64,000 nucleotides of DNA from Iodobacter violaceini (GTDB taxonomy: Bacteria; Pseudomonadota; Gammaproteobacteria; Burkholderiales; Chitinibacteraceae). Positions 28,678 through 38,456 of the stretch are shown here, in pieces; the stretch's first letter is position 1, and each line of letters begins with the position of its first letter. The stretch is from positions 85,464 to 149,463 of the forward strand of contig NZ_JAAOLX010000011.1 in assembly GCF_011601265.1 (NCBI RefSeq), in the 5' to 3' direction. The notes under the pieces are model-generated. The model did not search any database. It saw only the letters and a program-made list of their open reading frames with translations, and was not told the origin of the DNA. The translations under genes were made by a program, and so were the position numbers.

Positions 28678-28926
28678 GGCGATATACCCGGTCAGTTTAA
28701 ATGTGAATAAAAGCCATTGTTTGATTGCCTCAGGCAAGGGTTTAAGGGCTTGGCATCCGGTGGGGATCAATCCGGGCTTTACCCGGATTGATACGCTCCG
28801 CCTTGGGGTAACGAGATCTTGCCGGTGCAGCTCTTAATAGCCCGATCATCGTTAAAATTACTCATATTGAATATAAGCTATTTGATTTACCTGTTGCGTA
28901 AGATACACGCAGGTAATTTATAAGCA

Positions 28927-31900
28927 TTATTTTGCTGAAATAAGGGCTCCATCAATGACTTGCGCCTGGTTGGTCACACCCACTTGTAGTACGGGTGTGC
29001 TGCCCGAGCTGATTTTATCTATGCCCTTGGAAATCACTTCGCCAGGCGAGGTGGATGCGTTAATGCCTGCAGATACCGAATACTCCCGGCCGCTGAGCTG
29101 ATGCGTTTCTACATGGCCAATTGCCGCTTTGCCTGCGGCGGATTCTGCTTTAGCGCCGGTTAAAACCGATTTACCACCAACATCCAGCGTTACACCCTGC
29201 TTGCCGCTGATGCCTGATTCGGTTTTTACAAAATCGCTGGCGCTGTGTTTAATGGCTAAATCAAGCGATGGGGTGATCGATGAGCCTTCTTTATCATGGC
29301 CAAGCAGCGCTTCTTTTATGCCATTACCTGCTTTACGCGCCAGACCATCCACCTTGCCACCCTCTGATGGCCCGCTGGTCAGCTGCTCCGGCAGGGCAAC
29401 ACTGCCGCCGTCTTTGGCCGAAAAGCTAACACCCTGGGTGGTATCGGTTTTCAGGCCTTTGTTAAAGGCAAAGCTTTCATACTTGTCTGCTACTTTATCG
29501 GCGGCCTTATTGACTGCACCGGTGGCTTTGCCTTTTACGGTATCGCCCAGCCCGCCTAATTTATCGGCAACCAGGCCATTTTCACCCTGATGTTTTTCGG
29601 CATTCAGGCTAAGGCTGATATCTGCCTTGGTGCTGTGATCGCGATCTTGCTGGCTGCTGACGATTAAATCTCCGCCCACTTTGCCGCTCACCACATCAGC
29701 CTTGATATTGCCGCCCTGAATACTCACATCTTTGCCGCTGTTGAGGCTGACCTTGCCTGCTTCAATATTGGCATTCTGGTGTTGCAAGATATCTTGCTTA
29801 TCCACGCCCACCGCTACTTTAGCGTTAAAGCCATAGGTGTCTTTGCCTTCATCCACCTTGCCATTGCTGTCTTTATTAAAGGATTGGCCTGCTTTTGCGC
29901 CACCGCCAATGGCCAGATTCCAGTTATTCACTTCTTTGCCGGATTGGGCAGATTGAATGCTGATGCCACCATGGGCAGCATCCAGCGCCACGTTTTCTGC
30001 TTTAACTTGCGTGCCTGTCAGGCTCACCGCATCTTTGGCCGCCGCACCTGCGCTGATCACTACATTGCCCTTGCTGTTAATGCTGCCTGCGGTCTGGCTA
30101 TGGGCTGATTCATTGACCTTGCCAATATTAAAATCAGCAGTAAAGTTCACATTGCCGGATGATTTCCCGCTGCTTTCGCTTGAGCCGCCGCCAGCGCTGA
30201 TATTGCCGCCAATCGCAGAGCCAGTTTTGCTGCTGCTATTGCTGCCCGCCTGAAAATCCACTTTACCGGCGGCTTGCAGCATGACATCGCCTGCGGCAGT
30301 TTGCTTGCCAATCTGCGTGCCTTGCAGAGTCAAATCTTTACCCGATTTAATCTCTGTGCCGCCCTTGCCATCCAGGCTGCCAACTACAGCCGTACCGGAT
30401 TTACTTTCGCTGCTGTTGATTTGCCCGCCCACACCCGCGCCGCCGCCGGCTGATTTGCTCACATTTACATTGAGCCTGGCATTGCCAGCCACGCTGTTGC
30501 TGCTGGCGCTCTGGCTGTTATTCGCCTGATCAAAGCGGATATCGCCACCGGCATGGATGACGGTTTTGCCTTCGCCTGCATTGATCTGGCTACCCTGATA
30601 GCTGGCCGTATCCTGCACATTAATATTGATGCCTTGTTTGGCATTGATGCTGCCGGTAACGGCATCGGACTGGCTGGAGGCGGTGGTTTGATTGCCGCCT
30701 TTGCCGCTGGCATTCACATTTACATCTTTGCCGGTTTCGGTATAAACCCGTGCATCTGCCTGGCCCTGCACCGTTTTTTGTGTGGACGATTGTGTATTGG
30801 CTGCGGCGCTTAAATCATGGCTGCCCGCCTGAATATGAACGGCAGCATCTGCCTTGTATTGCGTGGCCTGATCGCTCAGTGCGCCCTTGGTATTGATGCT
30901 GATATCTTTGCCGCTGATCTGGCTGACAATCGCCTTGCTGCTGTCGCTGCTGCCCTGACCATTGCCCGCTTTAACCTGCACATCGACCCCCACATTGGGC
31001 GCGCCAACTTTTCCTGCCACAGAGGCAATGGCAAGGGTATCGCTTACTTTGCCAGTGATCAGCCCATTAACAGCTTTTTCAACCGGGCGGGTCACTTTGC
31101 TGTAATCCACATTGGCACCGATATCCACACTCCAGTTGCTGCTCTTGGTATCGGTATGGCTGGTATTGGTGGCGGCTTTGTTATCAATGCTGCCGGCTTT
31201 CAGTGCAACATTGCCGCCCGCTGCCAGCTGTGTGCCTTCATTACTGATCTTGCCTGCATTGATATTTAAATCGCCCGCTGTTTTTACCGAAGAGGTGTTG
31301 GCGGCAGATTTATTGCTATCGGTTTGCTGGCTGCTCTGGCCCACTTCATAGCCGCTGCCTGCTTTATCAATGCCGCCGGTGTAGTAAAAACCACCGCCCG
31401 TGACAGTGCTGCTGGTGCTGGATTTTTCTGTATCTTGCGAAGCGGTAATAGCCACATTTTTGCCGCTGATATCTGCATTGCCTTGGGTGGTTTCAAGGGC
31501 AGAGCCTTTAATGGCCACATCATTGCCAGCATTTACGCTGATATTGCCGCCACTGATGGCTGAGCCGGTGTTGCTGGTTTTTTCGATATCGGTTTTGGTT
31601 TCGGTGTGCTCAATGCGTACGCCAGCCCGGTATTGCTTATCGCTTTGTTCTTTGGCGTAGCCGTTCACTTCCAGCTTGGTTTCTGTGCCCTTGCTGGTTT
31701 CGGTATTTGCGGCGCTGCTGATATCAATATTGCCTTTGGCCGCAAGGCTGAGCTGGTCTTTTGCCTTGATATTGCTGCCAATCACCGCGATATCCTGGGC
31801 AGAAACAATGTTTAAATCTGCATCGGATTGCAAAGCAGATGCCAGATTGGTTTCAACGCTGCTTTTAGTTTGATTAGAGCTGCTGGTGATATTAAACACC

Positions 31901-33813
31901 GTGCCATTACGCTGATCGATGCTGGTTTTGCTTAAATCACGTGCGCTGTCAATGATGACGCCGCCTGCGGTGGCCTGAGCATAAGCGCCCTGGCTGGCTT
32001 TTACTGTGCTGCCATTTACGCGTATGCCTTGCCCGCCAATCAGGCTGAGTTTGCCTGCGCTATTAATATTGGAGCGCACATTAATGCTTTGATCTGTGCC
32101 ATTGTTTTTTTCGCCCCCGCCGCCAATCCCGCCCCAGTATTTTTGCTGGTTTTGAGTCTGGCTGCTGCTGGCAATGGCTTGTGTGGCGATATTAAGCGTG
32201 CCTTTGGCGGCAATCTGGCTGTCTGCTCCGGCATTAATCTGTGCGCCTGTGGCATCGATATTGCCTGCTGCATTAATGATCAGCGATTTACCGCTTTGCA
32301 ATGCCGTGCTCACCAGGCGCCCGGTGCTGCTGCTGTTATCCCATGAGCCGGTTTGCAGGCTGGCACCATCGTTTTTACGATTGCCCTTATCCGATTGGCT
32401 ATCCCGCTCTGTTAAACCAGCCAGCGCAATATTGCCGCTGGCAGCCAGCTCTAACTGGTTTGCGGCTTGAATGCTGCTGCCTTTCAGATTCAGATCACCT
32501 GCGGTAGCGCTGATCTGAACATCATTCCGGGCCTTAATCCGCGTGCCAATTTGCTGCTCTGTGCTGCTGGATTCAGCCTTGTTATACGCCCAGGAGTTTT
32601 TCCATTCATTACTGCTGCTGCTTTCGCTATTGCTGAGCAGCTGGCCATCCAAATTAACCCTGGCTGCACTGAGATTCAGGTTATTGCTGTCGATATCAGT
32701 CGCTGCAAGCGTTGCGGTATTGCTGGCCTTGATCCGGACCTCTCCGCCCTGAATGCTGCTGCGCTCAATACTACTTTTGCTGCTGGCGGATTTTTTATCG
32801 GTTTCGCCGGTTTTCCAGATAAACCAGCTTTCATCATGGCTTTGGTCTTGCGTGTTTTTAGTACTGATTTTGCCGCTGCTTTCAATATCCTGGGCTTGCA
32901 GTGCAATGGTCCCGCCTTTGAGCTGAGCCGCGTTAAGCGCCAGCTTGCCCGCACTTTCAATATTAAGCGCTTCCTGCCCCTGAACCTGGCCTGTGATATT
33001 GACCCCGGCACCCGCTGCGGTGCTGATCAGATTAACCCGACCCGCCTGAATGGCACCAAGGTAATAGCTGTCTAAAGAGCCGTTTGCGGTTGGGGCGGTG
33101 GTGCTGCTCAGCATTTTTCCGCTGATGCTGTCCACAGAATGATCGAAAGGCACGCTGTTAAAGCCAGCCACTGCATTGACGGCATTTTTAGCCTGCACAT
33201 TGCCACGTACATCAATACGCGGAGCAATTAAATCCAATACCTTTTCGCCATACGCGCCGCCGGTTTTTACCTGCAAAAGATTATTATTTTTTGCGGCTTC
33301 CAATGACTGGATCTGGCCATTTTGCACATTGGCATTACCCACTAATAATGAAGCGCGGGGGGTATTGATAAAGCCGCAGCCATCGCAGCTAATGCCATTG
33401 GGATTGGCCAATACATAATCGGCAGCCATACCAAAGATTTCTTGCTTGCCTAATAGCAAGGATGGATTGCGGCTGACCACTTCATTTAAAATGACTTTAG
33501 CGGCCTGATTGCCCAATTGGCTGTTGGCATTAAGCTGCCCCGCCAATTGTGATTGCCCGGCAATTGTTGAGTTATTTAAAACAGCCCCGGCTGTGCCTAC
33601 ATTAAAGTCTTTAAATTGGTTATGCGATAAACCGCTTGCGCCGGGAGCAACAATATTCACCACCGCTGCGCCATTATTTGCAGTGCTGATTTGCGCCTGC
33701 TTAGCGGCATCGCCCCCGGCTACAATCCCGTTGGCTGATACATTCTCTGTCAGCACAAAGGCCATAATGAGTGCGGCAGAAATTTTGCCGCTGATTGATA
33801 GATTAAAGTTCAT
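28927..33813 (-). CDS. TpsA-type filamentous haemagglutinin-like exoprotein
   Basis: A 1628-residue two-partner secretion exoprotein. The chosen ATG has CAAGAGGCACGAATA upstream and begins a signal sequence ending near ENVSANG. The TPS secretion domain (about residues 30-300) shows the family marks NGAAVVNIVAP, GLSHNQFKDFNV and NPNGISCDGCGFINTPR. The rest is a long beta-helix of haemagglutinin repeats (GSALETTQGNADISGKNVAI and similar). No VENN motif, pretoxin domain or C-terminal toxin is visible; the protein ends TNQAQVIDGALISAK. It is therefore more like an adhesin than a contact-dependent inhibition toxin. The partner TpsB gene lies 370 bp upstream on the same strand. Confidence 0.9.
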   Translation of the reverse strand: MNFNLSISGKISAALIMAFVLTENVSANGIVAGGDAAKQAQISTANNGAAVVNIVAPGASGLSHNQFKDFNVGTAGAVLNNSTIAGQSQLAGQLNANSQLGNQAAKVILNEVVSRNPSLLLGKQEIFGMAADYVLANPNGISCDGCGFINTPRASLLVGNANVQNGQIQSLEAAKNNNLLQVKTGGAYGEKVLDLIAPRIDVRGNVQAKNAVNAVAGFNSVPFDHSVDSISGKMLSSTTAPTANGSLDSYYLGAIQAGRVNLISTAAGAGVNITGQVQGQEALNIESAGKLALNAAQLKGGTIALQAQDIESSGKISTKNTQDQSHDESWFIWKTGETDKKSASSKSSIERSSIQGGEVRIKASNTATLAATDIDSNNLNLSAARVNLDGQLLSNSESSSSNEWKNSWAYNKAESSSTEQQIGTRIKARNDVQISATAGDLNLKGSSIQAANQLELAASGNIALAGLTERDSQSDKGNRKNDGASLQTGSWDNSSSTGRLVSTALQSGKSLIINAAGNIDATGAQINAGADSQIAAKGTLNIATQAIASSSQTQNQQKYWGGIGGGGEKNNGTDQSINVRSNINSAGKLSLIGGQGIRVNGSTVKASQGAYAQATAGGVIIDSARDLSKTSIDQRNGTVFNITSSSNQTKSSVETNLASALQSDADLNIVSAQDIAVIGSNIKAKDQLSLAAKGNIDISSAANTETSKGTETKLEVNGYAKEQSDKQYRAGVRIEHTETKTDIEKTSNTGSAISGGNISVNAGNDVAIKGSALETTQGNADISGKNVAITASQDTEKSSTSSTVTGGGFYYTGGIDKAGSGYEVGQSSQQTDSNKSAANTSSVKTAGDLNINAGKISNEGTQLAAGGNVALKAGSIDNKAATNTSHTDTKSSNWSVDIGANVDYSKVTRPVEKAVNGLITGKVSDTLAIASVAGKVGAPNVGVDVQVKAGNGQGSSDSSKAIVSQISGKDISINTKGALSDQATQYKADAAVHIQAGSHDLSAAANTQSSTQKTVQGQADARVYTETGKDVNVNASGKGGNQTTASSQSDAVTGSINAKQGININVQDTASYQGSQINAGEGKTVIHAGGDIRFDQANNSQSASSNSVAGNARLNVNVSKSAGGGAGVGGQINSSESKSGTAVVGSLDGKGGTEIKSGKDLTLQGTQIGKQTAAGDVMLQAAGKVDFQAGSNSSSKTGSAIGGNISAGGGSSESSGKSSGNVNFTADFNIGKVNESAHSQTAGSINSKGNVVISAGAAAKDAVSLTGTQVKAENVALDAAHGGISIQSAQSGKEVNNWNLAIGGGAKAGQSFNKDSNGKVDEGKDTYGFNAKVAVGVDKQDILQHQNANIEAGKVSLNSGKDVSIQGGNIKADVVSGKVGGDLIVSSQQDRDHSTKADISLSLNAEKHQGENGLVADKLGGLGDTVKGKATGAVNKAADKVADKYESFAFNKGLKTDTTQGVSFSAKDGGSVALPEQLTSGPSEGGKVDGLARKAGNGIKEALLGHDKEGSSITPSLDLAIKHSASDFVKTESGISGKQGVTLDVGGKSVLTGAKAESAAGKAAIGHVETHQLSGREYSVSAGINASTSPGEVISKGIDKISSGSTPVLQVGVTNQAQVIDGALISAK

Positions 33814-34183
33814 TATTCGTGCCTCTTGAGTTTGTTGAGCAGAGTGCTGATCACCACATGGTTTATCGCAAAAAAATTGTTTTGAAAGTGCTATTAGCAA
33901 AGGCTAATACAGCCCTGCAGGGCTTGCCTAATAGGGTATTCACACTAAAAGTCATTTTTTTTTGAAAACAGGCAAAATATGGGGTGATTAAGACTCATTG
34001 TTCTTTGCAAACGCTTAGTCGCCGCAAATTTATGCTTCTTGCAGATGTACTTTGTGAATATTGCAGATTGGCTTTTGAGGGGAGGAATTAGATTGATTTA
34101 AGGGCGAGTGCCAAAAAGCTGTGTAGGGTGGGCACGTGTGGGACTAAAAACTTGCCCACCCTATCTTTGAGAGAAAAGCCGCT
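33814..34183. other. gap between TpsB and TpsA genes
   Basis: About 370 bp on the path from tpsB to tpsA with no credible gene. It contains the hairpin repeat at 34124-34163. The AT-rich part (33890-34080) may hold a separate tpsA promoter. No exact element is recognised. Confidence 0.4.
34124..34163. repeat. hairpin repeat just after the TpsB stop
   Basis: TAGGGTGGGCA (34124-34134) pairs perfectly with TGCCCACCCTA (34153-34163) across an 18-base loop. It lies 20 bp past the tpsB stop. There is no T-run, so it may weaken readthrough into tpsA or protect the upstream transcript. It belongs to the GTAGGGTGGGCA/TGCCCACC repeat type widespread in proteobacteria. Confidence 0.65.
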
Positions 34184-35866
34184 TTAAAACTGCCAGCTTA
34201 ATCTGGCAATCATCTGGCCTTCTTCATATTTAAATTCATCGGGCATATAAAGTGCCCGGTTGTATTCCAAATCAATATTTATATCCTGCATATTCAGGCT
34301 TAAACCCAGCGTCATCCCGGCTAGGTTTTGATAGCCAAGGTTGGTTTGTAAAACCCGCCCGGCATCGATGCCGATTCTTGGGCTTAAATAAGCATCCGCC
34401 ACAGGCAGGCGGGCAGACAGGGTATTACGCCAATACCAGCCTGTATCGCCAGATAAAGAATTACGTTTAAAGCCATGTATTGCCGACTGGCTGGCCAGCT
34501 CTAATTGCTCGATAGCGGGCAGGCGATCACGGCTGCCTTGCCAGTTCCAGCTGCTTTGCAGGCTGAGGGCTTGCTCAGCAATTGCAAAATTGCGATAGAG
34601 CCTGATGCCTAACTTGGCCTTGGTGAATTCTGGCGTGGGCCAGTCTGCGATGGGCCGCTCCTGATCTGCACCAAACCAGGTGAGGCCTTTTTCCAGCGAT
34701 GCATCCAGCACCCAGATGCCGCTGTCGCTGATCAGCATCTGGTTAAAACCCAGCTCCAGCACGGTGAGCTTGGGGCTGCTGATATCCAGCCAGGCATCTG
34801 CAAAATAATTATCCGAACGCTTATGGCTGAGCTGCACACTGGCCGTGCTGGTGCCATGCTGGCTGCGGGCCAGCACGCGATCCAGCCGCACGCCGCTCTG
34901 GCTGGATTCGCCCGACAGCTCAATGGTGTTGATATTTAACTGCTGAGTATTTAAATAGCGGGATTCACTGGCAAAAGCGCTGAGTGTCCAGTAGCCATAG
35001 GGCAGGGAGTAAAACAAAGAGCTGCTGCGGCTATAGCGGGTATTGGGATTATCAGTGGTGCTTTGGGTAGATACGCTGATGAAATCAGACGCCGCAAATG
35101 GGCTGTCCCATGATGCATTGATGCCTGCAATCCACTCGCCGGTTGATTCCTGTCCGCCATTATTCATTGATATCCCGCCATGCCAGGCTTGGGATTCAGG
35201 ATTCCGCAGCAGCAGAACCGAGCCGCCCTGAGCCTCCCCTGGCAGAATATCGGCTGTGGCATGGTTGGATTGCAAGCGATTAGCCTGATCCAGCCCCTGA
35301 TCAATATCTTTGATATTCAGCGGCTGCCCGATCACATCCGGAAACAAAGTGGCCGTGTTCAGGCGGCGGTCGGTGCTTTGGATGGCTTCAACATGGCCTT
35401 CTACGGCCTTGAGCGTTAATACTCCGTCCGCATCTGGCCCGGATGCCAAAATGCGCGCGGCAATATAGCCTTTTTGCACATAAAGTGTGGTGAGCGCCTG
35501 AATAAAACGATTGATGTCCTGATTGCTCAGGCATTCGGCATCGGGCCGCTCCAGCGCATTCACCTCTGCATGGCTTAGCAGTGAAATGCCTGCCAGCTTC
35601 AGCCCTTTGATGGCAAGGCAGTCAAATTCCTGCATGGCGGAGGCGGGAGGCGCTGGCAGGGGGCTGTCGTCATTTTTAAGCTGACGCATGCGGTGATCAT
35701 TCACAATGCTGCGAAACCGATCAGCGTTTTCCTGCATCATGCGGCGGGAATGATCTTCCATCGATTGTTGCATCACGGGCGGGGCTGGCTTGGTATCTGC
35801 AGCTGTGCCTGCCATGCTAAAGCCAGCAAGCAGGGCAGATAAAAGAGTGCGTTGAGTATTCGTCAA
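34184..35866 (-). CDS. TpsB (ShlB/FhaC/HecB-family) outer-membrane transporter
   Basis: A two-partner secretion pore of about 560 residues. A signal sequence (LLSALLAGFSMAGTAAD) follows a probable TTG start at 35866 with AAAGAG upstream; the ATG at 35983 would add 39 unlikely residues. A POTRA domain lies at about 75-150 (FDCLAIKGLKLAGISLLSHAEV, DINRFIQALTTLYVQKGYIAARI), a second POTRA-like part follows (GVLTLKAVEGHVEAIQ), then a 16-strand barrel ending in WQF with a C-terminal Phe. It should export the TpsA encoded downstream. The start codon is uncertain. Confidence 0.88.
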   Translation of the reverse strand: MTNTQRTLLSALLAGFSMAGTAADTKPAPPVMQQSMEDHSRRMMQENADRFRSIVNDHRMRQLKNDDSPLPAPPASAMQEFDCLAIKGLKLAGISLLSHAEVNALERPDAECLSNQDINRFIQALTTLYVQKGYIAARILASGPDADGVLTLKAVEGHVEAIQSTDRRLNTATLFPDVIGQPLNIKDIDQGLDQANRLQSNHATADILPGEAQGGSVLLLRNPESQAWHGGISMNNGGQESTGEWIAGINASWDSPFAASDFISVSTQSTTDNPNTRYSRSSSLFYSLPYGYWTLSAFASESRYLNTQQLNINTIELSGESSQSGVRLDRVLARSQHGTSTASVQLSHKRSDNYFADAWLDISSPKLTVLELGFNQMLISDSGIWVLDASLEKGLTWFGADQERPIADWPTPEFTKAKLGIRLYRNFAIAEQALSLQSSWNWQGSRDRLPAIEQLELASQSAIHGFKRNSLSGDTGWYWRNTLSARLPVADAYLSPRIGIDAGRVLQTNLGYQNLAGMTLGLSLNMQDINIDLEYNRALYMPDEFKYEEGQMIARLSWQF

Positions 35867-36128
35867 TATGGGCTCTTTGCTGATTGATTCGTTTTCCTTT
35901 TTTAAATTAGGCAAGTTGTAAATGAATGTCTGTACTTCATAGTGCTTAGTGGAAGATGCCAGGTGTTGCGTATTGCATGGCAAAAGAGGGGATGGGGTTT
36001 TAATCAGAGGGAGTGTGAAATGCTGCGCAGTATCGGTCTGGTTTGAGGGCTAAACCTGAATGTTTTTATTGGGAACCCCTGTTGAGTAAGGGATTCCCAG
36101 CGGCGCGGAAATGAAAAATCAGGCCTGC
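35867..36128. other. gap between dgt and TpsB genes
   Basis: About 260 bp upstream of tpsB. An inverted repeat with G-T allowance (GGGAACCCCT at 36071-36080 and AGGGATTCCC at 36089-36098) sits after the dgt stop. On the dgt strand it is followed by A, not T, so it is not a canonical terminator. The tpsB promoter should be here but was not recognised. Confidence 0.4.
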
Positions 36129-37367
36129 CTATGGCGCGATATGGTTTTTATATAATTTATTGTATTCAGATTCACCAAAGTATTTAATATATTCCTGCGT
36201 GGCAAAGGCATCCATGGTGCCGGAGATATAATCGGTAATCAGGCGGGTTCTGTTTTCCTTGCCCACGCGGTAGCGTAATTCGGCGGGGAATAATTGCAAG
36301 TCCGGGTTGTATTGCTCATCAGAATAAACCTGAAACAAGCCGCGAATAATATTTTCACCGCGTTTTTCATATTGCAGAATGCTTTTCTTTTTAAGAATCA
36401 TTTTAGACAGAACATTCTTCAGGCCTGCTGCCAGCTTGGCGTGGTGCAGATAGCCAATTTCCTCAACGCCATTATTGTTTACCACGGCAATATCTTTGCA
36501 TAGTGTGTTGATAATGGTGGATGTCAGTTCTTTAATAAAGATGTAAGAGAATTCTTCTGAGGTGCGCATTAAATAAGCGTCGCCGGCTTCTTTCTGGCAG
36601 GATTCAATAATCTCTTTAAAGGTGTCATAAGCATCGCTGTATTTCTCGCTGATTTTAAAAGCGTAAAGCAGCTCGCCCATATCCACCATATCGGCATTAA
36701 TGGCGTCTTCCAAATCATGCGCAGCATAGGCGATTTCGTCGGCAATATCCATGATTTGCGCGTCTATGCTTTTGGTGTCGGTAATATTGTGTTTATCTAA
36801 TTGTTCTTTTAAAAAAATGTAATTGTCATCGTAAAGAAATTTATTCGGGTTTTCTGCCGAGGTATGAAAGTATTTAATCGTGCCCCAAATCGTGCGCAGG
36901 GTTAAATTCAGGCCAGAGTAATGAATACTCTTGGTTTCTAAATTGTGCACAATTCTGAATGCCTGAGCATTGCCTTCATAGCCGCCAACATCTTTTGCCA
37001 GCAAATGTAAAACCCGCTCGCCATGGTGGCCAAATGGCGGGTTGCCAATATCATGGATCAGCGCGCAGGTTTCGGTAACGGCCGGGTGCTTCAGGCCTAA
37101 ATCCATGGCAATGCTGCGGGCGATCTGGGCCACTTCTAAGCTGTGTGTCAGGCGGTTGCGGCTAAATTTAGTGTTATTTACGCTGAGCAGCTGCATCTTG
37201 CCTTGCAGGCGGCGAAAAGATGAACAATACAAAACGCGGGCGTAATCGCGCATATAGTTATCGCGGTCCCGGCCACCCATGCTTTTTTCGGCGTGGAAAC
37301 GGTAAGCTAATTTTTCTGCTTCATTCTCTTTATGCTGAGCAAATTCCAGTGTTTCGGCTGAGTACAT
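36129..37367 (-). CDS. dgt: dGTPase (deoxyguanosinetriphosphate triphosphohydrolase)
   Basis: A 412-residue HD-domain dNTP triphosphohydrolase. Family sequence is clear: RDYARVLYCSSFRRLQGKMQL, NRLTHSLEVAQIARSIA (metal-ligand His), LIHDIGNPPFGHHGE (HD pair) and IMDIADEIAYAAHDLEDAI. It cuts dNTP to nucleoside plus tripolyphosphate and helps set dNTP pools; some members act against phage. The ATG at 37367 has an AGGA site five bases upstream; the ATG 12 codons earlier has none. It stands alone. Confidence 0.93.
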   Translation of the reverse strand: MYSAETLEFAQHKENEAEKLAYRFHAEKSMGGRDRDNYMRDYARVLYCSSFRRLQGKMQLLSVNNTKFSRNRLTHSLEVAQIARSIAMDLGLKHPAVTETCALIHDIGNPPFGHHGERVLHLLAKDVGGYEGNAQAFRIVHNLETKSIHYSGLNLTLRTIWGTIKYFHTSAENPNKFLYDDNYIFLKEQLDKHNITDTKSIDAQIMDIADEIAYAAHDLEDAINADMVDMGELLYAFKISEKYSDAYDTFKEIIESCQKEAGDAYLMRTSEEFSYIFIKELTSTIINTLCKDIAVVNNNGVEEIGYLHHAKLAAGLKNVLSKMILKKKSILQYEKRGENIIRGLFQVYSDEQYNPDLQLFPAELRYRVGKENRTRLITDYISGTMDAFATQEYIKYFGESEYNKLYKNHIAP

Positions 37368-37457
37368 GGGGTTCCTGTTTTTAATCCTTTGTGAGGCATT
37401 CACAGCATCAGGTGATCTGCACTGGAGAGGGCAAATGCCCGGCTACGCCAACAGCAT

Positions 37458-38216
37458 TTATCCATTCAGAATGATGCGTTTTAAAATACTTTTATCTTGC
37501 AACAATGTGTTAATAAAATCCATCAGTAAATGATGACTCAGGCCGGGGGATTCCAGGTCACTATCATCAAACCAATCTTCTGTTGCTTCTAAATGCGGGC
37601 CAATGACGCCCACTTTACCGTGGCCATACTTATTAATTAATGCTGCGCCATTGCCGGTTTTTGTATATATAGCCCAAATATCAGCATTGGGAAGGTGTTT
37701 TAAATTAAATGCCGGGCCGGATTGAAAATAAACGGATAGTTTTTTATTTTTCCATTTTATTCTTTCAACTTTAGAATCAGGATCTTCCTGTTCTTCATCA
37801 ACCGTGGTGGGCAATAAGCTGAAAGAGTTAATGGTGTCTTTATCAACAATATGCCGGCCAGCCAGATACCCGCCAGAGCATATTCCTAAATATTTACCAC
37901 CATTAAATACAAAACTTTTTAAATTTTTTATTTCATTTTTACTTAGCGCGTTGATGACTTCACTTGCATCATCGCTGCCGCCCGGCTGTACATACATGGC
38001 TGTTTTTTCAAAGTTTTTTTTAGTAAGCTGGCCGGGCTTTATATATTGAGTATTAAAACCGGCTTTTTTTAATAAGCTGCTAATGGCTTCCGGGCACCCC
38101 TGGCAAGTGCCTGGGCCGTTATAGATAAGTATTTTTTTTGCTTTCGGGGATTGCGCCATTGCACCTGCTGAAATGGCCGCTGTAATCATAAGAATGAATA
38201 AATTTATTTTATGCAC
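37458..38216 (-). CDS. exported BPL_N-domain (glutamine amidotransferase-like) protein
   Basis: A 252-residue secreted protein with the BPL_N fold, related to class I glutamine amidotransferases and found at the N-terminus of fungal and bacterial biotin-ligase-like proteins. A signal peptide ends near ISAGAMAQ. Visible are ILIYNGPGTCQGCPEAISSL, YVQPGGSDDASEVINAL and the nucleophile elbow YLGICSGGYLAG. HGKVGVIGPHLEATEDWF contains a likely catalytic His. A GTG start is used, with AGGGA seven bases upstream. It may bind or cut a small periplasmic molecule, but no activity is established for single secreted forms. Confidence 0.8.
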   Translation of the reverse strand: MHKINLFILMITAAISAGAMAQSPKAKKILIYNGPGTCQGCPEAISSLLKKAGFNTQYIKPGQLTKKNFEKTAMYVQPGGSDDASEVINALSKNEIKNLKSFVFNGGKYLGICSGGYLAGRHIVDKDTINSFSLLPTTVDEEQEDPDSKVERIKWKNKKLSVYFQSGPAFNLKHLPNADIWAIYTKTGNGAALINKYGHGKVGVIGPHLEATEDWFDDSDLESPGLSHHLLMDFINTLLQDKSILKRIILNG

Positions 38217-38456
38217 AATTAAATCCCTGCCATTGGCAATTCTTACTAAGCATATTAAAAATCAGTGGTTTTTTTTACTTCGGTCTGAATCAGTCACGCA
38301 GCCTACTGCAGAAGCGTGACACTGTCATTGGTGAAATTTGGCGTTTTTTGCAGGCGGTGCAGCTTGGCCCTGTGTACCTTTATCTGTGCCTGCCTGTGTC
38401 TTTGTTTCAGTGGCGTTCCACCGTATAAAGTGGCTTTTGCTGATTGGATTTGTGCC

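Noticed and set aside
28927..33813. CdiA contact-dependent inhibition toxin
   Set aside because: No VENN motif, no recognisable toxin domain at the C-terminus and no small immunity gene downstream.
29129..33829. Several long plus-strand frames opposite the TpsA gene, up to about 200 codons
   Set aside because: They are antisense shadows of a long repetitive gene, with low-complexity Ala/Leu/Pro composition and no ribosome sites.
36071..36098. Terminator of dgt
   Set aside because: The stem is fair, but on the dgt strand it is followed by A-rich and not T-rich sequence.
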